In this document: positions 9,776-16,558 of the stretch, one piece after another
Position numbering within the stretch: position 1 is the stretch's first letter
Layout of the letters: each line of letters begins with the position of its first letter
Assembly (NCBI GenBank): GCA_938004115.1
Contig: CALKWS010000245.1
Coordinates: 1 to 16,558, forward strand
Length of the DNA: 16,558 nt
Source: an uncultured Ruaniaceae bacterium
Lineage (GTDB): Bacteria > Actinomycetota > Actinomycetes > Actinomycetales > Beutenbergiaceae
Direction: 5' to 3'
Position numbers and translations under genes: made by a program
The notes under the pieces: model-generated
Database searches by the model: none
The model's input: only the letters and a program-made list of their open reading frames with translations
Told to the model about the DNA's origin: nothing

Positions 9776-12310
9776 TCACCGCACCTTGAGCCGCACCGTG
9801 AACGAGGCGCCGTAGGCCTGGTGGGTGGTGGCGGTGATCCGGGTGCCGCCGCGTGCCGGCTCCACCCGCACGCCGTCATCGGCCTGCACCACCGTGGGCG
9901 CCCGCCCGCTGCGCATCGTCAGGGTGATCTCCTGACGTTCCATGGTGGGATCGCTGACGGCGATGTGCACCTCGTCGTCGACCTCCCGGAGCAGCACGCA
10001 GGCCGGGCCGTCGATGGTCAGGGTCCGCGCGGTGTGTGAGCCCTCGGTGAAGGTGTTCGCCGCGATCAGCCCCAGGCCGGGGTGGCGGATCGCCTGCATC
10101 CGCTCGGAGTTCGCCAGCACGCTCAGGCCCCCGTCCCGGTAGGACTCGGCCTGCTCCGGGGTGCCGCCGGGGATGATCACGTAAGCCAGGTTCGGTGAGC
10201 CGTGGCCCATGGTGGCGGTGAACACCTGCCTGGTGACGTCGGTGTCCGGGTTGTTGGCCCGGACGTCCCGCAGGTTGCCGGTGACCTGCTCATGCTCCAC
10301 CCGCACCGGCGGGCCGTCCAGGAAGGAGTAGGCCACCGCCGCCCCGGTGGTGTGGTTGGCCCACCGCAGCCATGCCAGCCGCGCCTGGTTCCCCGGGCGC
10401 CACGGCACGCCGCCGGGGTTGGCACCGGAGATCTCCACGTCGTCACCGGGCAGCGCCACGCGCGCGTCCACGGTGGTGACCACCTGGCCCCGGTTCTGCG
10501 GATCCCGCACACCCGCGGCCAGCACCACGATGGCATCGTCCAGCGCGAACCAGGACTTGGCGCCCCGCAACCCGGCATAGGCCACGAAGTCCTCGGGCAG
10601 GATCCCGGCCTGCTTGTCCCGCCACGGCACGTCGTCGGCGAGCACCATGGCGGCCGAACCGAGGCCGTCCAGCACAGCACCGCCGGAGTGGATGTTGGTG
10701 CTGAGCGGGAAGTACACGTAGGTGTTCTGGGACTCCGAGGAGGAGGTGAACTCCAGCGGGTGGTCGGGGTTCTCGTACCAGAACTGGCCGTAGGACTCCG
10801 GGACGGTGGCCCGCTCCTCCGCGGGCACGCTGACTCCCGGCAACCGGTACGGGGAGACCGTGGCGAGGAACTCCGCACCGAAGGCCTGTTGCTGGTCCTG
10901 CCCGGCCAGGTACAGGTGGAAGGCGCCGTCGCCGGAGAACCAGGGCCGGAGGTTATCCCCGTTCATGTACTCGTACTTGCTGATCCGGGCCGAGGACCGT
11001 GACAGCGCGAAGGCGAAGTTCTCCCGGCGGTGCACCGCGCGGTCCATCGCGTTGAACGCCAGATGCGCCCGGGCGGGATTCAGGTCGGCCGGTGACACGT
11101 CGTCGTCGGCGATGATCTGCGCGTGCCGCACCACCGACACCGGTGAGGTCCAGGAGGAGGTGCCCGGCGGGTCGGCCGCGACCTCGGCCAGGTGCTTGAC
11201 GTAGGCCGCGAGCGCCTCGGCCCGTTCGGGTCGGGAGTAGTCGATCAGGTCGACCACCGCCTCGGCCACGCTGCCCACGTCGGCGTAGCCCGAGGCGGTG
11301 CGGGAGACCGCCCTGCCCTTGACGGTCTCCATCATCCAGCCCTCGAAGATCAGCGGGGCGAACCCGCGGGCGACCCAGTCGAACACCACGTCCGGCAGGT
11401 CGTGCTGGGTGCCGCCGCCGGCGTCGGTGCCGTCCAGGATCTTGATGGTCTGCAGCACCCGGGTGAGCAGCACGCGCCCGTAGGAGCCGGTGTAGGCCAC
11501 CGTGTGGTGCTGGATGAACGACCCGTCGGCGTAGTACCCGTCGGTGTTGCCGTGGCGCAGATCGTAGGGGTCGATAGTGGCGTAGGCCGTGGCCTGATCG
11601 GTGATCGCCTTGCTCACCCGGGTGCCATCCCCGGTAAGTGCGCCCTGCAGGATCCGGTTGGTGGTGATGTCGGCCAGGTTCGCCCCGGTGTGGAACCGGG
11701 AGTCCAGGTCCACGTCGCCGTCCTTACCGTTGCGCAGGTAGGCGTCCATGGTGGCCACGTAGTCCTGCACGCGATCGGGGTCGGCCTGGTCCGCCAGCAG
11801 CACCAGGATGCGGGTGAGCTGGGTGGGGATGCCGATCTCCCAGGCGTACCAGTTGCCGTAGTAGCCCGCGGCGGTGTCCGCCAGGAAACGCGCGTGCACC
11901 CACTCCAGTTCCTCCAGCACCCAGGCCTGCACCTCGGCGTTGTCCACCAGGTCGGAGTCCACCTGCGGGGTGCGGGTGGCCATGGCGACCTCGGCCAGGC
12001 GCTGGCAGGTGGCGGACAGGTTCCCCTCGCTGGAGCCCAGGGGCAGGCCGGCGAACACCTCGTCCGGGCCGGCGCCGTCGGCCGCGGACAGGCGGGAGCG
12101 GGCCACGTCGTGGATCCGGCGCAGTCGCTGGGCCGCCGCCGGGTGGGTGTTCACCTCCGGGGTGCCGCACAGCATCGCGACCATGTTGGCCAGCACCCGG
12201 TCGTGGTCACTCACGGTGTGGGCCCTGGCCTGCAGGGCGGGCCCGAGCGCGGCGATCGCGGCCCCGACCGGGGCCAGGGCGAGCAGGGTGCGACGGGAGA
12301 GGTGCGGCAC
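9776..12310 (-). CDS. Exported polysaccharide lyase family 8 enzyme (hyaluronate/chondroitin/xanthan lyase type)
   Basis: PL8 enzymes cleave uronic-acid polysaccharides such as hyaluronan, chondroitin or xanthan by beta-elimination. The 844-residue product starts with a Tat-type signal: SRRTLL at 5-10, a hydrophobic stretch, and a likely cleavage after QARA at about residue 30. The alpha/alpha-toroid domain includes NWYAWEIGIP (153-162). Catalytic candidates by motif are Asn211 (TGAN), His268 and Tyr277 (SFIQHH...TGSYG, with the family's nine-residue spacing), Arg333 and Arg337 (GRAVSR), and Glu447 with NGDN at 450-453. Beta-sandwich domains follow. GTG at 12310 is chosen because GAAAGGG (12316-12322) is five bases upstream and the signal peptide starts right after it; upstream extension gives no signal. 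No transporter, sulfatase or glycosidase lies beside it. The substrate cannot be told from sequence alone; the family is clear. Confidence 0.92.
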   Translation of the reverse strand: MPHLSRRTLLALAPVGAAIAALGPALQARAHTVSDHDRVLANMVAMLCGTPEVNTHPAAAQRLRRIHDVARSRLSAADGAGPDEVFAGLPLGSSEGNLSATCQRLAEVAMATRTPQVDSDLVDNAEVQAWVLEELEWVHARFLADTAAGYYGNWYAWEIGIPTQLTRILVLLADQADPDRVQDYVATMDAYLRNGKDGDVDLDSRFHTGANLADITTNRILQGALTGDGTRVSKAITDQATAYATIDPYDLRHGNTDGYYADGSFIQHHTVAYTGSYGRVLLTRVLQTIKILDGTDAGGGTQHDLPDVVFDWVARGFAPLIFEGWMMETVKGRAVSRTASGYADVGSVAEAVVDLIDYSRPERAEALAAYVKHLAEVAADPPGTSSWTSPVSVVRHAQIIADDDVSPADLNPARAHLAFNAMDRAVHRRENFAFALSRSSARISKYEYMNGDNLRPWFSGDGAFHLYLAGQDQQQAFGAEFLATVSPYRLPGVSVPAEERATVPESYGQFWYENPDHPLEFTSSSESQNTYVYFPLSTNIHSGGAVLDGLGSAAMVLADDVPWRDKQAGILPEDFVAYAGLRGAKSWFALDDAIVVLAAGVRDPQNRGQVVTTVDARVALPGDDVEISGANPGGVPWRPGNQARLAWLRWANHTTGAAVAYSFLDGPPVRVEHEQVTGNLRDVRANNPDTDVTRQVFTATMGHGSPNLAYVIIPGGTPEQAESYRDGGLSVLANSERMQAIRHPGLGLIAANTFTEGSHTARTLTIDGPACVLLREVDDEVHIAVSDPTMERQEITLTMRSGRAPTVVQADDGVRVEPARGGTRITATTHQAYGASFTVRLKVR

Positions 12311-12320
12311 GGTGACCCTT

Positions 12321-12346
12321 TCGTTCGGCAATGAACACCCGAACGA
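12321..12346. promoter_or_regulatory. 8-10-8 inverted repeat upstream of the lyase gene, candidate operator
   Basis: TCGTTCGG (12321-12328) and CCGAACGA (12339-12346) are perfect inverted repeats separated by ten bases. The element touches the lyase ribosome site and adjoins the proposed -10 hexamer, so it would cover the transcription start. A dimeric repressor such as a LacI-, GntR- or TetR-type protein could bind there. No regulator gene is encoded nearby. An mRNA hairpin masking the ribosome site is the alternative. Confidence 0.45.
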
Positions 12347-12374
12347 TCCAAGCAGGGCCCGACGGCGTGCGCAA
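12346..12374 (-). promoter_or_regulatory. Candidate promoter of the polysaccharide lyase gene
   Basis: On the minus strand TTGCGC (12374-12369) and TTGGAT (12351-12346) are separated by 17 bases, the optimal -35/-10 spacing. TTGGAT is a weak match to a -10 element. The call depends mainly on spacing and on the inverted repeat lying just downstream. Confidence 0.3.
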
Positions 12375-12439
12375 GGATCGCACGGACCGGCGCGGCGGGT
12401 GCGGGGCGAATTCAGGTGCCACCCCGGGCGCCGACGGCG

Positions 12440-12445
12440 TACTGT
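12440..12445 (+). promoter_or_regulatory. Possible -10 element for the MmcQ/YjbR gene
   Basis: TACTGT fits TANNNT and would start a transcript near 12452, giving a leader of about 49 bases that includes GGAGG at 12491-12495. No convincing -35 hexamer was found. It lies in the 190-bp divergent gap shared with the lyase gene. Confidence 0.3.
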
Positions 12446-12500
12446 GCCGGGCACCGGGACACAGCACCGTCGCTGGTTCCGTGAGGATGTGGAGGCAACG

Positions 12501-12857
12501 ATGGACTGGGAAGAAATCCGCACCTACGCGCTCGGGCTGCCGGAGGTGACCGAGAAGCCGCATTTCGGGCGACCGGCGTTCCGGGTGCGCGACACACTCT
12601 TCCTCAGCGCCCACCTGGAGCAGGAGCCCTCGGTGATCGCGCACGTCTCCCCGCAGGAGGCGGCTGCCGCGGTAGCGGAGCATCCGGAGAGTTGCGAGGA
12701 GGTCTGGCGCAGCCACGGCGGCCGGGAGATCTTCGTCGGCCTGCGGGTCCGGCTCTCCGGCGAGGCGGCGGACAGCGACCTGCTCACCGACGTGATCCAG
12801 CGAGCCTGGGCGCACCGCGCAGCGAAGCGCCTGGCGGCCCAGTGGGCGGCCGACTGA
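12501..12857 (+). CDS. MmcQ/YjbR family protein
   Basis: The 118-residue product has the size and landmarks of the MmcQ/YjbR family. These are an opening YALGLPEVTEKPHFGRPAFRV segment, a central FLSAHLEQEPSVIAHVSPQEA stretch, and a C-terminal helix pattern with IQRAWAHRAAKRLAA. The family adopts a compact double-wing fold and has been suggested to bind DNA, but a defined function is lacking. ATG at 12501 is chosen because GGAGG (12491-12495) precedes it by five bases and the family motif begins within ten residues; the longer upstream open frame has no ribosome site. It is divergent from the lyase gene and convergent with glgP. Its last four codons and stop form the first unit of a 19-bp tandem repeat, so the gene end itself is duplicated downstream. 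Confidence 0.85.
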   Translation: MDWEEIRTYALGLPEVTEKPHFGRPAFRVRDTLFLSAHLEQEPSVIAHVSPQEAAAAVAEHPESCEEVWRSHGGREIFVGLRVRLSGEAADSDLLTDVIQRAWAHRAAKRLAAQWAAD

Positions 12858-12901
12858 GCCCGAGGCGGCCGACTGAGCCCGAGGCGGCCGACTGAGCCCG
12901 A
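12845..12901 (+). repeat. Three perfect 19-bp tandem repeats across the MmcQ/YjbR stop codon
   Basis: The unit GGCGGCCGACTGAGCCCGA occurs at 12845-12863, 12864-12882 and 12883-12901 without mismatch. A degenerate partial unit follows (12902-12911). Each unit holds a TGA, at 12855, 12874 and 12893. Because 19 is not a multiple of three, the stops fall in all three forward frames. The array probably arose by slippage at the end of the gene. Confidence 0.95.
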
Positions 12902-12910
12902 GGCGCCGAC

Positions 12911-12985
12911 TCCTGGGGCCGCCGGGGCGGGTGTCTCCTGGGGCCGCCGGGGCGGCCGTCTCCTGGGGCCGCTGGGGCGGCCGGG
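12911..12985. repeat. Three 25-bp tandem repeats, each a GC-rich hairpin; probable terminator region
   Basis: Units begin at 12911, 12936 and 12961, each with TCCTGGGGCCGC. Unit 2 differs from unit 1 at two bases, and unit 3 at a few. In unit 2, GGCCGCC (12942-12948) and GGCGGCC (12951-12957) are inverted repeats, giving a six-pair stem with a four-base loop. Unit 3 keeps this with one G-U pair. The array lies between the converging ends of the MmcQ/YjbR gene and glgP, so a role in transcription termination is likely. There is no T tract. Confidence 0.75.
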
Positions 12986-13022
12986 CCCTGTGCCGGTCCC
13001 AGCCACGGGCCGGGCCGAACGC

Positions 13023-15611
13023 TCAGGTCGCCGCGGCCACCAGCCCGAGTTCGGTATCGCCAGCAAGCGCCTCATGGGCGGGCACGATCCGCACGGTGTA
13101 CCCGAACGATCCGGACTGTTCCAGGGTGAAGGTCCGGGAGAACCGGTGCCGGCCCTGCTCGTAGGCCTCGGCGTGATGTAGTTCGGCGGTGTCGAAGTGC
13201 TCGAACTCATCGTGCTCCCCGACCTGCCCGTACACCACCTGCACCTGCACGTCGTCGGGCCGTAGGTCGCCCAGGGAGACGAAGGCGTGCGCGGTGACAC
13301 GCTGCCCCACCTGGGCCGCCTCCCCCACTCCCTCGGACTCCACGTGGTCCACCCGCACCGCGTGCCAGGCCTCGCGCAACCGTTGCTTCCACTGCGCGAA
13401 CTCCTGCGCGCCGGTGTGGCCGGTCCCGTCCATCCGCCGGAACGCCACCGCGACGGGGGTGTACAACTCGGTGACGTACTCCTGGAGCATCCGGGTGGCC
13501 TGTACCTTCGGGCCCAGGGTGGCCAGGGTGTGGCGCACCATTTCCAGCCAGCGTTCGGGCACCCCGTCGGTGCGGTCATAGAACCGGGGCACCACGGTGT
13601 TCTCCAGCAGGTCGTAGAGCGCCGCGGCCTCCAGGTCGTCGCGGTGGTCGGGGTCCTGCACACCGTCGGCGGTGGGGATCGCCCAGCCGTTGCGGCCGTC
13701 GTACATCTCATCCCACCACCCGTCCAGGATGGACAGGTTCAGCGACCCGTTCAGCGCCGCTTTCATCCCCGAGGTCCCGCACGCCTCCAGCGGGCGCAGC
13801 GGGTTGTTCAGCCACACGTCGGTGCCCGGGTAGAGGGTCTGGGCCATCTCGATGTCGTAGTTGGGCAGGAAGATGATCCGGTGGCGCACGTCGGGGTGGT
13901 CAGCGAACTGGACCAGTTGCTGGATCAGGCTGACCCCCTGCTCATCGGCCGGGTGGGACTTGCCTGCCACCACGATCTGCACCGGGCGCTCGGGGTCGGT
14001 GAGCAACGCCCGGAACCGGTCCGGGTCCCGCAGCATCAGGGTGAGGCGTTTGTAGGTGGGCACCCGGCGGGCGAAGCCGATGGTGAGCACGTCGGGGTCC
14101 AGCACGTCATCCACCCAGCCCAGTTCCGCCGGGGAGGCCCCGCGTTCCAGCCAGGCGGCCCGGACGCGCCGGCGGGCATCGGCGACGAGGCGTTCGCGCA
14201 ACTGGCCGCGCAGCGACCACAGCGCGTGGTTGTCGATCTTGTCGGTGAGCCACCCGGACCCGTCGGCGATCTCCTCGGGGCTGAAGCGTTCGGCCTGCGC
14301 CGCGGCGAACATCGGGTCGATCCAGGTGGGGCCGTGCACGCCGTTGGTGATCGAGGTGATCGGCACCTCCCGCTCATCGAACCCGGGCCACAGCGCGGCG
14401 AACATCCCGCGGGAGACCCGGCCGTGCAACTGGGACACCCCGTTGGCGTGCTTGGCCATCCGCAGGCCCATCACCGCCATGTTGAACACCGTGGGGTCCC
14501 CGCCCTCGTAGTCCTCCCGGCCCAGGGCGAGCACGTCGTCCACGTCGATGCCCTCGATGGCGTTGCCGCCGCCGAAGTAGGTGGCGATCAGGTCCGCGCC
14601 GAACCGGTCGATGCCGGCGGGCACCGGGGTGTGGGTGGTGAACAGGGTGCCGGCGCGCACCGCCTCCACCGCGGCCGCCCACGGCAGCCCCTCCCCCTGG
14701 ACGAGCTCACGCACCCGCTCGATGCCCAGGAAGCCGGCGTGCCCCTCGTTGCAGTGGTACACCTCCGGTTCGGGCACGCCGCTGAGCCGGGTGTACACCC
14801 GCAGCGCCTTCACCCCGCCCATCCCGAGCAGCAGCTCCTGCTGCAGCCGGTGCTCGCTGGTGCCGCCGTAGAGCCGGTCGGTGACGCCGCGGGCGCCCTC
14901 GTCGTTGTCCTGGATGTTGGAGTCCAGGAGCAGCAGCGGCACCCGTCCGATGTCGGCCTGCCAGATCTGGGCGTGCAGCTCGCGCCCGCCGGGCAGCGGC
15001 AGGCTCACCCGTGCCGGGGCGCCGTCGTCCTCGCGCAGCAGCGTCAGCGGCAGGTTGTCCGGGTCCAGCACCGGGTAGGTCTCGTGCTGCCACCCGTCCC
15101 GGGTGAGGGACTGGCGGAAGTAGCCCGAGCCGTACAGCAGCCCGACGCCGATAATCGGCACCCCGAGGTCGGAGGCACTCTTCAGGTGGTCACCGGCCAG
15201 GATGCCCAGGCCGCCGGAGTACTGCGGAAGGGCGCCGGTGATCCCGAACTCGGCAGAGAAGTAGGCCACCGCCGCCGGGAGCGCGTCCTGGCCAGCGCGG
15301 GCCCGGCGTTCGGCCTCGGCCTGGTACCAGCGGGGCTGGTCCAGGTACTCCCGGAGCTCGGCGGCCAAGTGCTCCACCCGCTGCACGAACTGCTCGTCCG
15401 CGGCCAGTTCGTCCAGCCGCTCCACCGGGGTGGCACCCAGCATCCGCATCGGGTCGTGGCCCACCTCGCGCCACCGGTCCGGGTCGATGCTCTCGAACAA
15501 CGCCCGGGTGGGTTCGTGCCAGGACCAGCGCAGGTTGCGCGCCAGTTCGTCGAGGTCCTCGATGGCCTCGGGCAGGACGTGACGGACGGTGAATCGGCGG
15601 ATGGCTCTCAC
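13023..15611 (-). CDS. glgP: Glycogen/alpha-glucan phosphorylase (GT35, DUF3417-containing)
   Basis: GlgP removes glucose-1-phosphate from non-reducing ends of alpha-1,4-glucan using phosphate and a PLP cofactor. The 862-residue product starts with the DUF3417 domain (about 10-120, with ARNLRWSWHEPTRALF) typical of this phosphorylase subtype. YFSAEFGI (118-124) and GGLGILAGDHLKSASDLG (133-150) follow, then HCNEGHAGFLG, FTTHTPVPAG and ITNGVHGPTW in the middle. The PLP lysine is Lys617 in GTSGMKAALNGSLN. This differs from the E. coli type (GTGNMKFALNG) but is normal for the subtype. GTG at 15611 is supported by a TATGCT hexamer eight bases upstream; no Shine-Dalgarno is present, and upstream extension lacks family sequence. 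It is divergent from glgE, the arrangement also known in Mycobacterium tuberculosis (Rv1328/Rv1327c). No defect was seen. Confidence 0.95.
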   Translation of the reverse strand: MRAIRRFTVRHVLPEAIEDLDELARNLRWSWHEPTRALFESIDPDRWREVGHDPMRMLGATPVERLDELAADEQFVQRVEHLAAELREYLDQPRWYQAEAERRARAGQDALPAAVAYFSAEFGITGALPQYSGGLGILAGDHLKSASDLGVPIIGVGLLYGSGYFRQSLTRDGWQHETYPVLDPDNLPLTLLREDDGAPARVSLPLPGGRELHAQIWQADIGRVPLLLLDSNIQDNDEGARGVTDRLYGGTSEHRLQQELLLGMGGVKALRVYTRLSGVPEPEVYHCNEGHAGFLGIERVRELVQGEGLPWAAAVEAVRAGTLFTTHTPVPAGIDRFGADLIATYFGGGNAIEGIDVDDVLALGREDYEGGDPTVFNMAVMGLRMAKHANGVSQLHGRVSRGMFAALWPGFDEREVPITSITNGVHGPTWIDPMFAAAQAERFSPEEIADGSGWLTDKIDNHALWSLRGQLRERLVADARRRVRAAWLERGASPAELGWVDDVLDPDVLTIGFARRVPTYKRLTLMLRDPDRFRALLTDPERPVQIVVAGKSHPADEQGVSLIQQLVQFADHPDVRHRIIFLPNYDIEMAQTLYPGTDVWLNNPLRPLEACGTSGMKAALNGSLNLSILDGWWDEMYDGRNGWAIPTADGVQDPDHRDDLEAAALYDLLENTVVPRFYDRTDGVPERWLEMVRHTLATLGPKVQATRMLQEYVTELYTPVAVAFRRMDGTGHTGAQEFAQWKQRLREAWHAVRVDHVESEGVGEAAQVGQRVTAHAFVSLGDLRPDDVQVQVVYGQVGEHDEFEHFDTAELHHAEAYEQGRHRFSRTFTLEQSGSFGYTVRIVPAHEALAGDTELGLVAAAT

Positions 15612-15619
15612 GGTCAGCG

Positions 15620-15625
15620 AGCATA
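15620..15625 (-). promoter_or_regulatory. Probable -10 element of a leaderless glgP promoter
   Basis: TATGCT on the minus strand fits TANNNT and lies eight bases before the glgP GTG. Transcription would start at or within a base or two of the start codon. No Shine-Dalgarno precedes the GTG. The -35 region overlaps one half of the dyad at 15641-15672. Confidence 0.55.
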
Positions 15626-15640
15626 AGTCACCCCCGCCCC

Positions 15641-15672
15641 GGATACGAATGCGCCCGGGCGTACTCGTATCC
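15641..15672. promoter_or_regulatory. 32-bp dyad in the glgP-glgE divergent promoter region, candidate operator
   Basis: GGATACGA (15641-15648) and TCGTATCC (15665-15672) are perfect inverted repeats. The central CGCCCGGGCG (15652-15661) is a palindrome on the same axis. In total 28 of 32 positions are symmetric. The element spans about -30 to -61 from the proposed glgP start and ends about 77 bases before glgE. It is upstream of both genes, so an operator is more likely than a terminator. Overlap with the glgP -35 region suggests it mainly controls glgP. Confidence 0.55.
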
Positions 15673-15735
15673 CCCCGCGCGGCCACCGGCGGCACCGGTT
15701 CCCGGCTCGACCTGCCAGACCCCGGGCCTTCTCGG

Positions 15736-15741
15736 TAGGTT
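15736..15741 (+). promoter_or_regulatory. Probable -10 element of a leaderless glgE promoter
   Basis: TAGGTT fits TANNNT and is seven bases before the GTG at 15749. No Shine-Dalgarno is present. No convincing -35 hexamer was found at 17-18 bases upstream. Confidence 0.5.
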
Positions 15742-15748
15742 CGGAACT

Positions 15749-16558
15749 GTGACTACCCCGCAGCCCGCCCCACCGGTCCCGCTCGGCCGGATTCCCGTGC
15801 TCAACGTCACCCCCACCGTCGAAGGTGGACGGTGGCCGGCGAAGGCGACGGCGGGTGAGGCGGTGCCCATCCGCGCCACCGTGTTCCGGGAGGGCCACGA
15901 CGCGGTCGCGGCCACCGCGGTGCTGCTCGCCCCGGACGGCACCGAGCACACCCGCGTCCCGATGGTGGACGTCTCCCCCGGCAACGACCTGTTCGAGGCC
16001 ACCGTGGTGCCCACCTCCCCGGGGCGGTGGACGTTCCGGGTGGAGGGCTGGTCCGACCCGTACGGCACCTGGCACCACGACGCCACCATCAAGGTGCACG
16101 CCGGGGTGGACGTGGACCTGATGCTCGAGGAGGGCGCCCGGGTACTGGAGCGGGCGGTCACCGAGGTGCGCCAGGATCACCAGACCCGCCAGGTGCTCCT
16201 GGACGCCATCACCGCCCTGCGCGACACCACCCGCCCGGCCGGCGCCCGGCTGGCCGCGGGCACCGCCCCCGAGGTGCACCAGGTGCTCACCGCCGCGCCG
16301 CTGCGGGACTTCGTCTCGCCGTCGGCCACTTACACCCTGGCCGTGGACCGGCCGTTGGCTTTGTACGGGTCCTGGTACGAGTTCTTCCCGCGCTCGGAGG
16401 GCGCGGTGCGCGACCCGGACACCGGGCAGTGGACCTCCGGCACGCTGCGCACCGCCGCGGACCGGCTGCCGGCGATCGCCGAGATGGGCTTCGACGTCGT
16501 CTACCTCACCCCGATCCACCCGATCGGCACCACCAACCGCAAGGGCCGCAACAACACC
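15749..16558 (+). CDS. glgE: Alpha-1,4-glucan:maltose-1-phosphate maltosyltransferase GlgE (partial, C-terminus outside window)
   Basis: GlgE transfers maltosyl units from maltose-1-phosphate to the non-reducing ends of alpha-1,4-glucan, in the cytoplasm. The 270 visible residues are the N-terminal part of a protein usually around 660-700 residues. An N-terminal immunoglobulin-like domain (about 10-115, with GRWTFRVEGWSDPYGTWHHDA) is followed by a helical segment (about 120-200). The GH13 barrel then begins with LYGSWYEFFPRS (205-216), AEMGFDVVYLTPIHPIG and RKGRNN, which are hallmark GlgE sequences. GTG at 15749 is preferred because a TAGGTT hexamer sits seven bases upstream and the protein then begins shortly before the first domain. 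The frame is open to the window edge, so nothing suggests a pseudogene. It is divergent from glgP, which degrades the polymer GlgE makes. Trehalose-derived or GlgM-derived maltose-1-phosphate genes are not in view. Confidence 0.95.
   Translation, partial: MTTPQPAPPVPLGRIPVLNVTPTVEGGRWPAKATAGEAVPIRATVFREGHDAVAATAVLLAPDGTEHTRVPMVDVSPGNDLFEATVVPTSPGRWTFRVEGWSDPYGTWHHDATIKVHAGVDVDLMLEEGARVLERAVTEVRQDHQTRQVLLDAITALRDTTRPAGARLAAGTAPEVHQVLTAAPLRDFVSPSATYTLAVDRPLALYGSWYEFFPRSEGAVRDPDTGQWTSGTLRTAADRLPAIAEMGFDVVYLTPIHPIGTTNRKGRNNT

Noticed and set aside
11874..12500. Upstream extension of the MmcQ/YjbR protein into the lyase gene region
   Set aside because: The family sequence begins at the ATG at 12501, which has GGAGG before it. 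The extension overlaps the lyase coding region antisense.
12311..12523. Upstream extension of the polysaccharide lyase
   Set aside because: It would bury the Tat signal inside the protein and ignore GAAAGGG five bases before the GTG at 12310.
12845..12985. CRISPR array
   Set aside because: The repeats are directly contiguous with no unique spacers, and no cas genes are present.
13287..15626. Long plus-strand open frame opposite glgP
   Set aside because: No family motifs and a composition typical of antisense frames; glgP on the other strand has all its hallmark motifs.

Overview
The window is high-GC DNA with GTG/TTG starts, short intergenic gaps and actinobacterial-type carbohydrate genes: a GlgE maltosyltransferase, a GlgP with an N-terminal DUF3417 domain, and a GlgX/TreX debranching enzyme. 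This points to an actinomycete chromosome, perhaps Micrococcales, though the genus cannot be read from the sequence. There are ten protein genes, two cut by the window edges. I saw no rRNA, tRNA, CRISPR, insertion sequence or phage gene. No gene-free stretch exceeds 200 bases.

Layout: (1) 1-1818, minus strand: a cysteine desulfurase followed with a one-base overlap by mnmA (cut at the left edge), a sulfur-donor plus tRNA-2-thiolation pair. (2) 1937-8555, plus strand: a probable operon of two tandem paralogous single-pass membrane beta-propeller proteins, a DUF2804 protein, and glgX overlapping its end. (3) 8598-9707: trpS with its own likely leaderless promoter. (4) 9776-12310, minus strand: a Tat-exported family 8 polysaccharide lyase standing alone, convergent with trpS. 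(5) 12501-12857: a small MmcQ/YjbR protein whose stop codon lies in a 19-bp tandem repeat, followed by a 25-bp tandem repeat of hairpins. (6) 13023-16558: glgP (minus) and glgE (plus, cut at the right edge), divergent from a 137-bp region holding a 32-bp dyad.

GlgE extends alpha-1,4-glucan from maltose-1-phosphate, GlgP shortens outer chains by phosphorolysis, and GlgX removes the short branches GlgP leaves. Both synthesis and turnover of glycogen-type alpha-glucan are therefore present. The least understood part is the propeller pair and DUF2804 gene ahead of glgX. Both propellers keep a cytoplasmic N-terminal motif and two C-x11-C pairs on the predicted outer face, although the rest has diverged.

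Four genes (cysteine desulfurase, trpS, glgP, glgE) have a TANNNT hexamer 6-8 bases before a GTG start and no Shine-Dalgarno, suggesting leaderless transcripts. The other genes with a visible start (including mnmA, with GGAGG) have a purine-rich ribosome site. Three dyads (1878-1899, 12321-12346, 15641-15672) lie where operators would be expected. Assignments rest on recognised motifs, not on database searches.
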